Shown piece by piece: positions 49,729 through 58,588 of a stretch of 64,000 nt of DNA. The notes beneath the pieces were generated by a model. It was given only the letters and a program-made list of their open reading frames with translations. It searched no databases and was not told where the DNA came from. Every line of letters starts with the position of its first letter. The stretch's first letter is position 1. Origin of the DNA: Urinicoccus massiliensis (lineage in GTDB: Bacteria > Bacillota > Clostridia > Tissierellales > Peptoniphilaceae); assembly GCF_900120405.1 (NCBI RefSeq), contig NZ_LT635493.1, positions 409,037-473,036 on the forward strand, given 5' to 3'. Both the position numbers and the translations under genes were made by a program.

Positions 49729-51321
49729 ATGTTACAAGTTCAAAATGTCAGTATCCAATTTCCAGACAAGACCCTTTTTGATGAAGTGGACCTGGTCTTT
49801 AGTCCCGGAAATTGCTACGGGATTATCGGTGCCAACGGAGCCGGTAAGTCCACATTTTTATCCGTTTTATCCGGGGAAAGAGAGCCCTCCACCGGCCATG
49901 TCTCCCTGGGAAAAAATGAACGTCTATCCATCTTAAAGCAAGACCACTACCAATTCGACCAAGAAAAAGTCCTGGATGTGGTTATTATGGGGAATCCAGA
50001 ATTGGTTGCCATCCAAAAGGAAAAAGACGCCATCTATATGAAGGAAGACTTTAACGAAGAAGACGGCCTCAAGGCCGCCGAATTGGAGGAACGCTTTTCC
50101 GAGTTGGGAGGCTGGCAGGCAGAATCCGATGCCGCTACCCTTTTGGAAGGTTTGGGAATTTCTACCGACCTCCACGACAAGATCCTAGACGACCTGGTTG
50201 AGTCTGACAAGGTCAAGGTCATGCTGGCCCAAGCCCTTTTTGGCGAACCCGATGTTCTTTTACTGGATGAGCCCACCAACGGTTTGGACATTGCCGCCGT
50301 TTTATGGCTCCAAGACTTTTTAATGGACTTTAAGGGAGCCGTCATTGTCGTCAGCCACGACCGCTATTTCTTAAATGAAGTTTGTACCCACATGGTAGAT
50401 ATCGACTTTGGCAAGATCCAACTCTTTGTAGGAAACTACGACTTCTGGTACGAATCTTCCCAATTGGCCCAAAGAATGCTCAAGGAAGAAAACAAGAAAA
50501 AGGAAGACCAAATCAAGGAGTTAAAAAACTTCATCGCCAAGTTCTCCGCCAACAAGTCCAAGTCCCGCCAGGCCACCAGCCGGAAAAAGCTCTTGGATAA
50601 GATTTCCCTAAACGACATCAAGCCCTCCTCCCGTCGCTACCCCTTTGTGGGCTTTGAACTGTCTCGGGAGCCTGGCAATGAGCTTTTAACCATTGAGGGC
50701 CTGGGCAAAATGTCAGGAGAAGACTGCCTCTTAAAGGACTTTTCCTTCCGCCTCAACCACGATGAAAAAGTGGCCTTTGTAGGAAACGAACGGGCCATTA
50801 CCGCCCTTTTTGAAATCCTAATGGGCTACGACAAGGACTACACCGGGGACTTTAAATGGGGACAAACCATTACAGCCGACTACTTCCCCAAGGACAATTC
50901 CGAGTTTTTCCAAAACCCCGACCTCAACCTGGTAGACTGGTTAAGACAATATTCCAAGGACCAAACTGAAACCCACATCCGGGGCTTTTTGGGCAAAATG
51001 CTCTTTTCGGGAGACGAGGTCTACAAGTCCTCCTCCGTCCTTTCCGGGGGTGAAAAGGTCCGGATGATGTTTTCCAAGATGATGATGGCTCCATCCAATG
51101 TCCTCATCTTCGACCAACCCACCAACCACCTGGACCTGGAGTCCATTACTGCTGTCAATAACGGCCTCATGGCCTATAAGGGGTCTTTACTCTTTACCTC
51201 CAAGGACCACCAATTTATCGACACCATTGCCAACCGAGTTGTGGAATTTTTCCCCGATGGCACTTACCGAGATCGGTCCATGTCCTATGATGATTATTTA
51301 GATGAATATGTAAGAAAATAA
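49729..51321 (+). CDS. ABC-F family protein with degenerate second ATPase domain (530 aa)
   Basis: A soluble twin-ATPase protein of the ABC-F group (YkpA/YbiT-like), which act on ribosomes. The first domain is intact: GANGAGKST near residue 36, LLDEPTNGLD near 181 and SHDRYFLNE near 207. The coiled linker (about 245-290) is moderate. In the second domain the Walker A position reads VGNERAITALF with no lysine (near residue 351), and the catalytic glutamate after Walker B is glutamine in FDQPTNHLD (Q463, codon 51115-51117). The signature LSGGEKVRM is kept. It therefore probably hydrolyses ATP only in one site. Antibiotic resistance is possible but not indicated. Confidence 0.9.
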   Translation: MLQVQNVSIQFPDKTLFDEVDLVFSPGNCYGIIGANGAGKSTFLSVLSGEREPSTGHVSLGKNERLSILKQDHYQFDQEKVLDVVIMGNPELVAIQKEKDAIYMKEDFNEEDGLKAAELEERFSELGGWQAESDAATLLEGLGISTDLHDKILDDLVESDKVKVMLAQALFGEPDVLLLDEPTNGLDIAAVLWLQDFLMDFKGAVIVVSHDRYFLNEVCTHMVDIDFGKIQLFVGNYDFWYESSQLAQRMLKEENKKKEDQIKELKNFIAKFSANKSKSRQATSRKKLLDKISLNDIKPSSRRYPFVGFELSREPGNELLTIEGLGKMSGEDCLLKDFSFRLNHDEKVAFVGNERAITALFEILMGYDKDYTGDFKWGQTITADYFPKDNSEFFQNPDLNLVDWLRQYSKDQTETHIRGFLGKMLFSGDEVYKSSSVLSGGEKVRMMFSKMMMAPSNVLIFDQPTNHLDLESITAVNNGLMAYKGSLLFTSKDHQFIDTIANRVVEFFPDGTYRDRSMSYDDYLDEYVRK

Positions 51322-51355
51322 GGGTTGCTCAAGAGAGCAAACCCTTATTTTTTTG
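51320..51355. terminator. Terminator shared by the ABC-F gene and bceB-like gene
   Basis: AAGGGTTGCTC pairs with GAGCAAACCCTT (one bulge) and is followed by ATTTTTTT on the plus strand. The stem overlaps the 3' end of the convergent permease gene. Confidence 0.75.
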
Positions 51356-53326
51356 ACCTAAGAGGCGGTAGTAGACAACCCCCGTGATTTTATACCAAAT
51401 ATAATAGAGGATAAAGACCAAGGCCAGGACCAAGAGGGTAGATTTTAAATAAATCAAATCATTTCCCACATTTAGAAGTCTCATCATCCGGCTTAGGAGC
51501 TGGTAGGCAAAGGCCATATGGATCCAGCTCAAGGCTACAGGTAAAAAGAAAATCAAGGATACCTGGGTCTGGATGGACCTTTTAACAGTTTCTTCATCCA
51601 TCCCTACCCGGCGGTAGATGGTAAAGGCCTTTTGGTCTTGGTAACCCTCTGTCAACTGTTTGTAGTAAATGGTGGCCCCTAGAGCGACGAGGAAGATAAT
51701 CCCTAAGGAAAGGCCTGTAAAGGTGAGCCCACCATAAAGACCCCGACCATCTTCTTCAGCTTCCCTACGGCTATTGACAAAGCTGGTAAAGTCTTTTTCA
51801 TGGTCTTTTCCCGCTTTTAAAAGTTCTCCCTTCAAAGCCTCCTCATCTTCCTTATTTTTTAAGGAAATATGACTAATGGTGCTTAAGGAAGCTTCTCTTG
51901 CTTGACTTGCCAAGTCCTGGAAGGAAGACTCATTCACCACAAGAAAAAGTAACTTTTGAAACAAGTCCGTTTGTTTTAAGTCATAAAAGTTTCCCAGGTC
52001 TTCATTGACCTCCTTCTCTTGTCGGTGAATACCTAAAAAGGATAGGTCCAGGTCTTCCCTTAAGCCTGGCTCCCGTCCCAAGACCAGGGCCTCTCCATCT
52101 TTTAGGTCATAGGAAGTGTGAAGGAGTTTATTGACTTCCCCCTGGGGAAGGATTTTTACATAAATAGAATTTTCATTCCAATCCACCTGGCTAAATCCCT
52201 TTTCCGGATGATTTAAATCTATGTTGCCGTTGATGGCCCTTAATTGGATGACCTCCTTGACCTTGTCCTTATTTCTTTCCAGTACAGCCTGACTGGGGGA
52301 AAATAAGCTATCAAAGGAATCTCCCTGTGTGATTTTTTCTGGATAGCTTGTCTTATAGACAAGATCCAAAGGCACAGAACTATCTACCAAGGCTTCTAAG
52401 GACTGGTTTAAAGATAGGGCACAAGACAAAAGAACCAAGACCGCTACCATTAAGACGGTAATGGAACCCAGACCCATGGCCTGGTCTCGCAAGCGAAAGA
52501 GGAGGCCAGAAATTGCCGTCATTCGGTTTTTTTCATAGTAAAAAGACTCCCGTCCCTGGAGAAATTTAAGAATAATTTCTAAAATCCCTAAAAAGAAACA
52601 ATAGGTTCCCAAGATGACAAAAAGGGCGGCAATAAGAAAGAAGAGGATGGAAGAAACGGGGTCTGTAATTTCCAAGGCGATAAAATAACCAAGGCCCAAA
52701 CAAAGGACCCCCAGCAAGGTATAGACCCCCTTTAGGACCTTGGAGGTCTGTCGACGCTTGGATTCTTTTAAATAAGACAGGGGGTTTTGCTTAAAAATCC
52801 GGACCAGGGCCCGGACTTCCAGGATGACAAACAAAATCAAATAGGACAGGCCATTGATGCTATAGCTTTCCCCTTGGATGGTCCAGGGAATCTCTTCCTT
52901 AATTCCTGTAAACCGGATAAAAAGTCCTTGAACCAGGTAGTTCCCAAGACTCCCCAAAAGGGCCCCCAAACTGATAATAAAGAAGAAAAGATAGATGTTC
53001 TCCCAAGTGATTACTGCCAGCAAATTCTTCTTACTCAGTCCCAAGACCTGGTAGAGGGCCAACTCCTTGGACCGCATTCCCAATAAATAGGAATAGGTAT
53101 AGTAGAGAAAGAGGAAGTTAAAAATTTGCAAGACATAATAACCCATTTGCAAAATCATTTGTAAAGTGGTCATATAGGCCACACCCTTATAGGCAGAATT
53201 AAAAGCCAAATCGTGTAAGATGATGGAAAAACTCAGCATCATCACAGCTACAAGAACAAAGGGCAGGTAGGTCTGTCCATTATTTTTAAAAGATCGCTGG
53301 GCCAAAGACCGGTAGAGTTTAGTCAA
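51329..53326 (-). CDS. BceB-like ABC permease, peptide-antibiotic detoxification (665 aa)
   Basis: Ten hydrophobic segments, FtsX domains at both ends and a ~200-residue extracytoplasmic domain (about residues 300-520) between segments VII and VIII, as in BceB/VraG/YxdM. These permeases remove peptide antibiotics such as bacitracin from their lipid targets and signal to a paired histidine kinase. The start is probably TTG at 53324-53326, 8 nt after GGAGG; a GTG three codons earlier would directly abut the site. It overlaps bceA by 8 bp. Confidence 0.9.
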   Translation of the reverse strand: MTKLYRSLAQRSFKNNGQTYLPFVLVAVMMLSFSIILHDLAFNSAYKGVAYMTTLQMILQMGYYVLQIFNFLFLYYTYSYLLGMRSKELALYQVLGLSKKNLLAVITWENIYLFFFIISLGALLGSLGNYLVQGLFIRFTGIKEEIPWTIQGESYSINGLSYLILFVILEVRALVRIFKQNPLSYLKESKRRQTSKVLKGVYTLLGVLCLGLGYFIALEITDPVSSILFFLIAALFVILGTYCFFLGILEIILKFLQGRESFYYEKNRMTAISGLLFRLRDQAMGLGSITVLMVAVLVLLSCALSLNQSLEALVDSSVPLDLVYKTSYPEKITQGDSFDSLFSPSQAVLERNKDKVKEVIQLRAINGNIDLNHPEKGFSQVDWNENSIYVKILPQGEVNKLLHTSYDLKDGEALVLGREPGLREDLDLSFLGIHRQEKEVNEDLGNFYDLKQTDLFQKLLFLVVNESSFQDLASQAREASLSTISHISLKNKEDEEALKGELLKAGKDHEKDFTSFVNSRREAEEDGRGLYGGLTFTGLSLGIIFLVALGATIYYKQLTEGYQDQKAFTIYRRVGMDEETVKRSIQTQVSLIFFLPVALSWIHMAFAYQLLSRMMRLLNVGNDLIYLKSTLLVLALVFILYYIWYKITGVVYYRLLGQKNKGLLS

Positions 53327-54077
53327 GATGGCCACCTCCCAGAGTTAGGGTCATGGCCTGGTTGATTCGACTCATAAATTCCTGCCGGCTTTCTTGCCCC
53401 CGATAGACTTGGTGAAAGATTTTCCCATCCTTGATAAAAAGAACCCGGTTGGCAACAGAGGCTGCCTTGGCTGAATGGGTCACCATGAGGATGGTCTGCC
53501 CCTGGTTGTTGATAATAGAAAAATAGTGAAGGAGCTCTTCCGACGTCTTGGAATCCAGGGCCCCGGTAGGTTCGTCAGCTAAAATCAACTTGGGATTACT
53601 AATCAAGGCTCGAGCAATGGCAGTTCTTTGCCCCTGGCCTCCAGAAATTTGATAGGGGTACTTAGTCAGGAGCTTTTCTAGACCCAATCTTTCCACCACT
53701 CCCTCCAAGGGAGCTTTCAGATCTTGAGCCTTCATTCCTTGTAAAACCAGGGTCAAGAGGATGTTATCCTTGACCGTTAATTGGTCCAAAAGGTTGAAAT
53801 TTTGAAAAACATAACCCAGCTTCCTCCGACGAAAATCCGCCTTTTCTGCATCTTTCAGGGAAAGAATATTCTTATCTTCCAAGAAAACCTCTCCTCCGGT
53901 GGGGTCGTCCAGCATGGACAAGATGTTCAGAAGGGTGGACTTCCCAGATCCGGATTCTCCCATAATGGCTACAAATTCTCCCTGGTTGGCACTAAAAGAT
54001 ATATCCCTAAGGGCCATAAGAGCATTTTCCTTGTTTTTATTGTAAATTTTCTCTAAATGATTAACTTTTAATAACAT
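53319..54077 (-). CDS. BceA-like ABC ATPase (252 aa)
   Basis: A complete ATPase: Walker [13 protein letters not shown] near residue 39, [10 protein letters not shown], signature [15 protein letters not shown] near 142, Walker [13 protein letters not shown] near 160 and [14 protein letters not shown] at the signature is common in BceA-type ATPases. It pairs with the permease downstream and is set off from bceRS by a terminator and a separate promoter region, so its expression can be raised by the response regulator. Confidence 0.94.
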   Translation of the reverse strand: MLLKVNHLEKIYNKNKENALMALRDISFSANQGEFVAIMGESGSGKSTLLNILSMLDDPTGGEVFLEDKNILSLKDAEKADFRRRKLGYVFQNFNLLDQLTVKDNILLTLVLQGMKAQDLKAPLEGVVERLGLEKLLTKYPYQISGGQGQRTAIARALISNPKLILADEPTGALDSKTSEELLHYFSIINNQGQTILMVTHSAKAASVANRVLFIKDGKIFHQVYRGQESRQEFMSRINQAMTLTLGGGHLD

Positions 54078-54098
54078 ATCATCACCCTTTCTAAGCCC

Positions 54099-54170
54099 AG
54101 TATAGGAAAAAATCGAGAAAAAATCCCTCGATTGACCTTACATTTTTTCTTTTAATGTGACATTTTGTAA
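54099..54170 (-). promoter_or_regulatory. bceA control region: -10 box, terminator and BceR-type inverted repeat
   Basis: On the minus strand, reading downstream: an inverted repeat TTACA-AAA-TGTCA (54158-54170, inside the last codons of the kinase gene) with an overlapping TCACATT/AATGTAA pair; a hairpin AATCGAG/CTCGATT followed by TTTTTT (54105-54133) that ends the bceRS transcript; then TATACT (54099-54104) as -10. No normal -35 exists, as expected for a promoter that needs an activator. The repeat resembles but does not exactly match the published BceR-type spacing. Confidence 0.5.
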
Positions 54171-55105
54171 GCTTGCTTGGGAAAAGATAGGGTCAGTCGT
54201 GTTCCCTGGCCCACTTGGGACTCCAAAGTCATGACTAGGTTTAAATTTTCCGCCACTTCCTTCATGAGATAAAGGCCAATCCCTGTAGATTGGTCAAACT
54301 TTCGACCACTAAAACCTGTATAGCCCATGTCGGTAACCCGGGGCAGGTCTTCTGGAGCAATTCCAATTCCCGTATCCTGAAAAATCAACTTCCCCTCTTG
54401 GAAAGAAATGGTCAGGCCCCCTGTCTGAGTGTACTTAACCACATTACTCAACCATTGCTTGGTAAAAAATAAGAGCCACTTGGCATCGGATAAAACTTCC
54501 ACCTCTGGCAGGTCCATTTGGACCCTAAGCCCCTTGTGGATAAAAAGAGCTGCATAGGTCCTGAGAGCCTTTTGAAGAGGATCTTTTAAAGGCAGCCATT
54601 GAAAGACATAATCTGTATCTCTTCCTTGGAGTCTTTGGTAGGATAGGATATGGTCTATGTACTCTTGGATTTTAAAGACCTGGAACCTGGGATTTTTATC
54701 CTGGATGCCCTGGGCGTCCAGCCAGGCCAAAATGGCCGTCATGGGGATTTTAATTTGGTGGGACCATCGCAGGAGGTAATTGGCTCTTTTTTCTCGATCT
54801 TGGAGGAATTGATTTTCTTGGTCCAAGTTTCTTTTCTCTGCCTTATGAATTTCTTCCACCAAGGCTTCCTCTAAGAGACCTTGGCCGGCATAGTCCTCCA
54901 AACCTTCTTGACGAATTTTTTCTGCCAACTTCTTGTCCCTTTGGTAGGCATAGAAAAAATACCCTCCCCAAGAAAGACTGTAGATACCCAGACCATAGAG
55001 GCTATCTGCCAGCCGACCTGATTGGACATAGATATAGCTAAAGAAAAAAATCCCTGTAAGTCCCCAGAGGACCAGGAGGCTGTCCTTATTCTTCAAAGGC
55101 CCCAT
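54152..55105 (-). CDS. BceS-like intramembrane-sensing histidine kinase (317 aa)
   Basis: Two membrane segments with almost no outside loop (about residues 10-45), the mark of intramembrane-sensing kinases that read the state of their ABC transporter. The H-box RWSHQIKIPMTA is near 113, N-box WLSNVVKYTQTGG near 220, and G-boxes FQDTGIGIA and STGIGLYL follow. ATG 55103-55105 has GGGAG in front and overlaps the regulator gene by 20 bp; a longer frame start lacks a site. Confidence 0.9.
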   Translation of the reverse strand: MGPLKNKDSLLVLWGLTGIFFFSYIYVQSGRLADSLYGLGIYSLSWGGYFFYAYQRDKKLAEKIRQEGLEDYAGQGLLEEALVEEIHKAEKRNLDQENQFLQDREKRANYLLRWSHQIKIPMTAILAWLDAQGIQDKNPRFQVFKIQEYIDHILSYQRLQGRDTDYVFQWLPLKDPLQKALRTYAALFIHKGLRVQMDLPEVEVLSDAKWLLFFTKQWLSNVVKYTQTGGLTISFQEGKLIFQDTGIGIAPEDLPRVTDMGYTGFSGRKFDQSTGIGLYLMKEVAENLNLVMTLESQVGQGTRLTLSFPKQAYKMSH

Positions 55106-55766
55106 AATAACCCACTCCCTTTTTTGTATGGACATAGTCTTCCAAGCCCAGCTTTTTTAATGTCTTTCGAAGCCGGGCCACATTTACCGTCAAGGTATTA
55201 TCGTCAATATAGAGGTCCGACTGCCAAAGGTCATTCATGAGATCCTCCCTATGGATGACCCTTCCCTGAGCCTGGAGGCAAGACCGTAGAATTAAAAATT
55301 CATTTTTGGACAAACTTTCCATCCTGCCTTGGTAGGTCACCTGCATGGTATCCAAATTTAAAAGCAATTCCCCATCCTCCAAGACCTGGTCTTGGACTTG
55401 GAGCTCATAGGCCCTTCTAAGTTGGGCCTTAATCTTGGCCAAAAGTAAGGCTAGAGATACAGGCTTTACCACAAAATCATCAGCTCCCAGGTCCATGGCC
55501 ATCACTTGATCCAGATCCTCTCCCATACTGGATAAAAACAAAATAGGTAGTTTTGATTTTTTCCGAATCTCCTCGGTCCAATAGTAGCCATTTTTAAAGG
55601 GTAAGCCAATGTCCATAACCAGCAAGTGGGGATCCACTCTTTCAAAATCCTCCAGGACCCGGCTAAAGTCATCTACCCCGTAAACTTCCAGGTGGAAGGT
55701 TTCCAAATAATCTTTGATACTGGAAAAGATACTGGGATCATCCTCTACAATAAATATCTTATACAT
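55086..55766 (-). CDS. BceR-like response regulator (226 aa)
   Basis: An OmpR-type regulator: the receiver domain has the acidic pair EDD at residues 8-10, phospho-acceptor aspartate in LLVMDIGLP near 52 and lysine in VVKPVS near 101. The C-terminal winged helix ends YVHTKKGVGY. It should activate the bceAB-like genes downstream when the kinase detects transporter flux. It has its own promoter and AGGAGGG-like site. Confidence 0.93.
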   Translation of the reverse strand: MYKIFIVEDDPSIFSSIKDYLETFHLEVYGVDDFSRVLEDFERVDPHLLVMDIGLPFKNGYYWTEEIRKKSKLPILFLSSMGEDLDQVMAMDLGADDFVVKPVSLALLLAKIKAQLRRAYELQVQDQVLEDGELLLNLDTMQVTYQGRMESLSKNEFLILRSCLQAQGRVIHREDLMNDLWQSDLYIDDNTLTVNVARLRKTLKKLGLEDYVHTKKGVGYYGAFEE

Positions 55767-55795
55767 AGGCCCTCCTTGATCCTTATTTTAAACTT

Positions 55796-55824
55796 ATTGT
55801 ATCTAAGACCAACCTCCTTGACAA
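55796..55824 (-). promoter_or_regulatory. Promoter of the bceRS-like operon
   Basis: TTGTCA (55819-55824) and TACAAT (55796-55801) on the minus strand are 17 bp apart. The -35 begins right after the T tract of the preceding terminator. Confidence 0.8.
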
Positions 55825-55854
55825 GAAAAAGTAGCCAGGTTTCCCTGACTACTT
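55825..55854 (-). terminator. Terminator of the lipoprotein gene upstream of bceR
   Basis: AAGTAGTCAGG pairs with CCTGGCTACTT over a 4-nt loop (one mismatch) and is followed on the minus strand by TTTC. Confidence 0.8.
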
Positions 55855-55863
55855 CCCATGGAC

Positions 55864-56358
55864 CTACTTGTCCCTTATATCCAGAATCTTCCAAGACCCC
55901 TTTTCTTTTTTTAGGATGAAGATTTCTTCTCTCTTTTCCCTTTCTTCTTTCCCCTCCCGGGTCTTGACCTTGTCATAGGTCACATCCATTTCCTTCCTAT
56001 CCCCTTCTTCCTTTAGGGGCTTGTATTGGATGTTTTCTACTTGGACCTTGTCCAGGTCTTCTTTGAAAAAATCATCTTCCAAGAGTTTCCGGTTACCTAG
56101 AAGGCCGTCATAGGCCTCTTGTGTCAAGTAGGGTTCTAACTTGTCCAGGGCCTCTAGACTGCCAACTTCTTCCCCTGCTGGGGGCATTTGACTGGAGGTA
56201 ATTTCCTGCAAGTATGCCACAATTTGGTCGCTTTTCTGGTAGAGGTCTGCCCGGGCCCTTAAAAAGGGGCCAATGACTTCATTTTCTTCTGTTCTACCAG
56301 CACAGGCTACTAAGAAAAAGAGGCCCAGGATAAAAATAACTAGGTAGGATTTTTTCAC
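55864..56358 (-). CDS. Predicted lipoprotein of unknown function, GTG start (164 aa)
   Basis: Signal peptide with lipobox LVAC (about residue 19 from the chosen start). The mature part is highly charged and ends in a beta-rich stretch (VKTREGKEEREKREEIFIL, WKILDIRDK), recalling NTF2-like or DUF4878-type lipoproteins, without certainty. I chose GTG at 56356-56358 because AAAGGAG lies 8 nt before it and within the longer reading frame. It follows a small membrane-protein gene and precedes the bceRS-like operon. Confidence 0.7.
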   Translation of the reverse strand: MKKSYLVIFILGLFFLVACAGRTEENEVIGPFLRARADLYQKSDQIVAYLQEITSSQMPPAGEEVGSLEALDKLEPYLTQEAYDGLLGNRKLLEDDFFKEDLDKVQVENIQYKPLKEEGDRKEMDVTYDKVKTREGKEEREKREEIFILKKEKGSWKILDIRDK

Positions 56359-56430
56359 AAGTCTCACTCCTTTTTCCATTTAAGCTTTCCTCTTAATCCA
56401 ACAAGGCAAGTCCTTTGTTCCCTGGTCCCC

Positions 56431-56814
56431 CTAAAAGGGATGGGCCCTAAAGGCACGATAGAAGGAATCGACGTCGTCAAGGGCCAGGAGTAAAAAGAGA
56501 AGATAGGTCCAATAGATTAGATTTCTTGTTTCACCCAAGATGGGGTTTGTCCCTTCCCTTTCTTCCATCCTGGACTTGATCTTTTGGGTCTTATAGCTGG
56601 AAAGCCCAAGGATAAAAAAGCCAATAGCAGAAATGGTCATTTGAAGCTGGGCAAAGTGGGGCGAGGGGTCTTTTATCCAATTGTCCAAAAATAAGCGGAC
56701 AAAGATAAGATAAAAAAAATGGTAGCCCAGGGCCAGGTTTCGCCATTTTTTTAAAGACAGGTCGTAGCTGTCCTTGTAGCCTTCTTCTTTTCTCTCTTGT
56801 TTCTTTTGATTCAT
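56431..56814 (-). CDS. Small membrane protein of unknown function (127 aa)
   Basis: Charged N-terminus, then three hydrophobic segments at about residues 29-44, 57-72 and 98-112 with a charged loop between the last two. No recognised domain. The ATG follows GGAGG-like sequence. The gap of 72 bp to the lipoprotein downstream allows co-transcription. No function is assigned. Confidence 0.6.
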   Translation of the reverse strand: MNQKKQERKEEGYKDSYDLSLKKWRNLALGYHFFYLIFVRLFLDNWIKDPSPHFAQLQMTISAIGFFILGLSSYKTQKIKSRMEEREGTNPILGETRNLIYWTYLLFLLLALDDVDSFYRAFRAHPF

Positions 56815-57038
56815 CGTTTTGGTCGTCCTCCCTCTCTATTCAGCCTTACTTCCTTTTTTTCATATATACCCCTTTTACAAAAAAACAACCTTCCCATAGT
56901 CGGATTTAAAATTTGACCCCTATGCCTGGTTGTCTTGGCCAAAAAGTAAAAATCTTTCCCTATCCTTCCTAGTCCTCTTGCCCTTTCAATGATATAATTG
57001 ACCTTAGCTTTTATTTTATATCCTTAAAAGGAGGACTT

Positions 57039-57824
57039 ATGTACCAAGAAGATATTAATCAACTCCTAAAGGGAGCAAGGGCAAAGTTTACACTCTACCG
57101 CCAGCATCCCGGAGGGTTTTTTCTCTCTTCTATCCTGGCTGGTTTATACATTGGCTTTGGCATTTGTTTTGTCTTTAGTCTTGCCGGTCTCTTGGGGGGC
57201 TTTCTGGGAACTAAGGTCTTAATGGGTTTTTGTTTTTCTGTGGCCCTGTCCTTGGTAGTTGTCGCCGGAGGCGAGCTCTTTACGGGAAACTGCCTGGTGA
57301 TGACCCTTCCTCTGGCAAAAAAAGAGCTTTCTCTTAAAAATTTTCTATCCTTGATGGCTTTTTGCTGGCTGGGAAACTTAATGGGGAGCCTCCTGTGTGC
57401 CCTTTTCTTTCTGGGATCAGGTCTTTACTCTCCCGGCGTCCAAGAGGCTGTTCTTGAAGCTGCATTGCTAAAGACAAGCCTTGGGTTTTTCCCCCTACTT
57501 TGCCGGGCCATCCTCTGTAACACCCTGGTTTGCCTGGCAATTTGGTCTTGCAACCGGATCAAGGATGGAGCCGGAAAAATTTTAATAATCATCCTCTGCA
57601 TTGCCTGCTTTTTTATTTCCGGCTATGAGCACAGCATTGCCAATATGACCTTGTTTTTTATTAGCGCTTTAGGGGGCGGGTCCATTCCCCTTTCTGCTTA
57701 TGTCTACAATCTCTTGCTGGCGACCTTGGGGAACTTTATCGGTGGCGCCTTTCTCGTGGCCCTACCCTACCTATTTATTGCATCTAAACCTGACAAATCG
57801 TCAAATTTTAAGGAGGACTTATGA
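57039..57824 (+). CDS. Formate/nitrite transporter family protein (FocA/NirC-like, 261 aa)
   Basis: Six membrane segments. Family signatures are present: GFGICFVFSLAG near residue 36, GGELFTGNCLVM near 77-88 with the conserved ELFTGN, a second NTLVCLAIW near 163 and GYEHSIANMT near 196-205, which holds the conserved pore histidine. It moves small anions such as formate, nitrite or hydrosulfide; the substrate is uncertain. A TATAAT box lies about 45 bp upstream and AAAGGAGG precedes the ATG. Its stop overlaps the start of the HAD gene. Confidence 0.9.
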   Translation: MYQEDINQLLKGARAKFTLYRQHPGGFFLSSILAGLYIGFGICFVFSLAGLLGGFLGTKVLMGFCFSVALSLVVVAGGELFTGNCLVMTLPLAKKELSLKNFLSLMAFCWLGNLMGSLLCALFFLGSGLYSPGVQEAVLEAALLKTSLGFFPLLCRAILCNTLVCLAIWSCNRIKDGAGKILIIILCIACFFISGYEHSIANMTLFFISALGGGSIPLSAYVYNLLLATLGNFIGGAFLVALPYLFIASKPDKSSNFKEDL

Positions 57825-58551
57825 TTTTTTTGACCTGGATGACACTCTTTTAGACACCCAAAGGATCAACCGTTCTATCTTTGAGCAAATCCATAAACAG
57901 TTAAAGGTCTCCATGCCCTTTGAAGACTTTATGGCTCTTTTCAGAACCCATCTTAGGACCAGGATGATCAAGCATTTTGACTTTAGCTACAACGAATCCA
58001 TCGGCATCAACCCTATGGACTATCTCATGACCCAAGAGGCTTACGAGCCCCAACACATGGAGGCCTTTAAGGAGGACCTTTGGTCCAAGATGAAGGGTTT
58101 GGGCCTCACATGCTCCAAGGAGGACTTCTACCAAGTCATTATGGACCTGCGGAATGATTTTTGCCACTTTATCCCCGGTATCCCGGAGCTTTTGGAGAAG
58201 GCTGCTGACTTGGACGACTTGGGGGTTATTACCAATGGAATTAGCGAAATCCAACACTTGAAGATTGACCTCCTGGGTCTCAGAAACATCTGCAAGGAAA
58301 CTTTCGCTTCCGGAGACTTCGGCTACGGTAAACCCGATCCCCGATTTTTCCACTATGTCCTGGACCAGGCTGGACTGGACCCCCAAGACTGCATCATGAT
58401 TGGGGATAATGTTCAAAACGACGTCTTGGCCCCCCTGGCCATGGACTTTAAAGGGGCCATTTACTTTAACCCCCAAGCCACCCGCTACGGGGTAACCTGG
58501 GCCCGCAATCCCCAAGAACTTTGGGAAAAAATTTCATCTTTTTACCATTAA
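57821..58551 (+). pseudogene. YjjG-like HAD nucleotidase, start codon out of frame at a T7 run
   Basis: The body is an intact HAD phosphatase: DLDDTLLDT (motif I), GVITNG (motif II), KPDP (lysine) and MIGDNVQNDV (motif IV), about 240 residues, closest to the YjjG pyrimidine nucleotidase type. The natural start, ATG at 57821 behind AAGGAGG and overlapping the FocA-like stop, is one base out of frame. With eight instead of seven T at 57825-57831 the chain would begin MIFFDLDDT. The body frame has no start codon nearby. U-UUU-UUG is also a -1 slippery site that would give exactly that protein. It may be a sequencing error, a phase-variable or slippage-dependent gene, or a recent mutation. Confidence 0.75.
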
Positions 58552-58584
58552 AAAGGAACCTCTCGAGAGGTTCCCTTTTTTCTT
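58552..58584. terminator. Bidirectional terminator between the HAD gene and pdxS
   Basis: AAGGAACCTCT pairs with AGAGGTTCC(C)TT across CG; T-rich on both strands. It serves both convergent genes. Confidence 0.87.
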
Positions 58585-58588
58585 TAGA

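Noticed and set aside
57700-57820. Start of the HAD gene inside the FocA-like gene
   Set aside because: The upstream part of that frame has no ribosome site and no family similarity; it is a shadow of the FocA-like gene.
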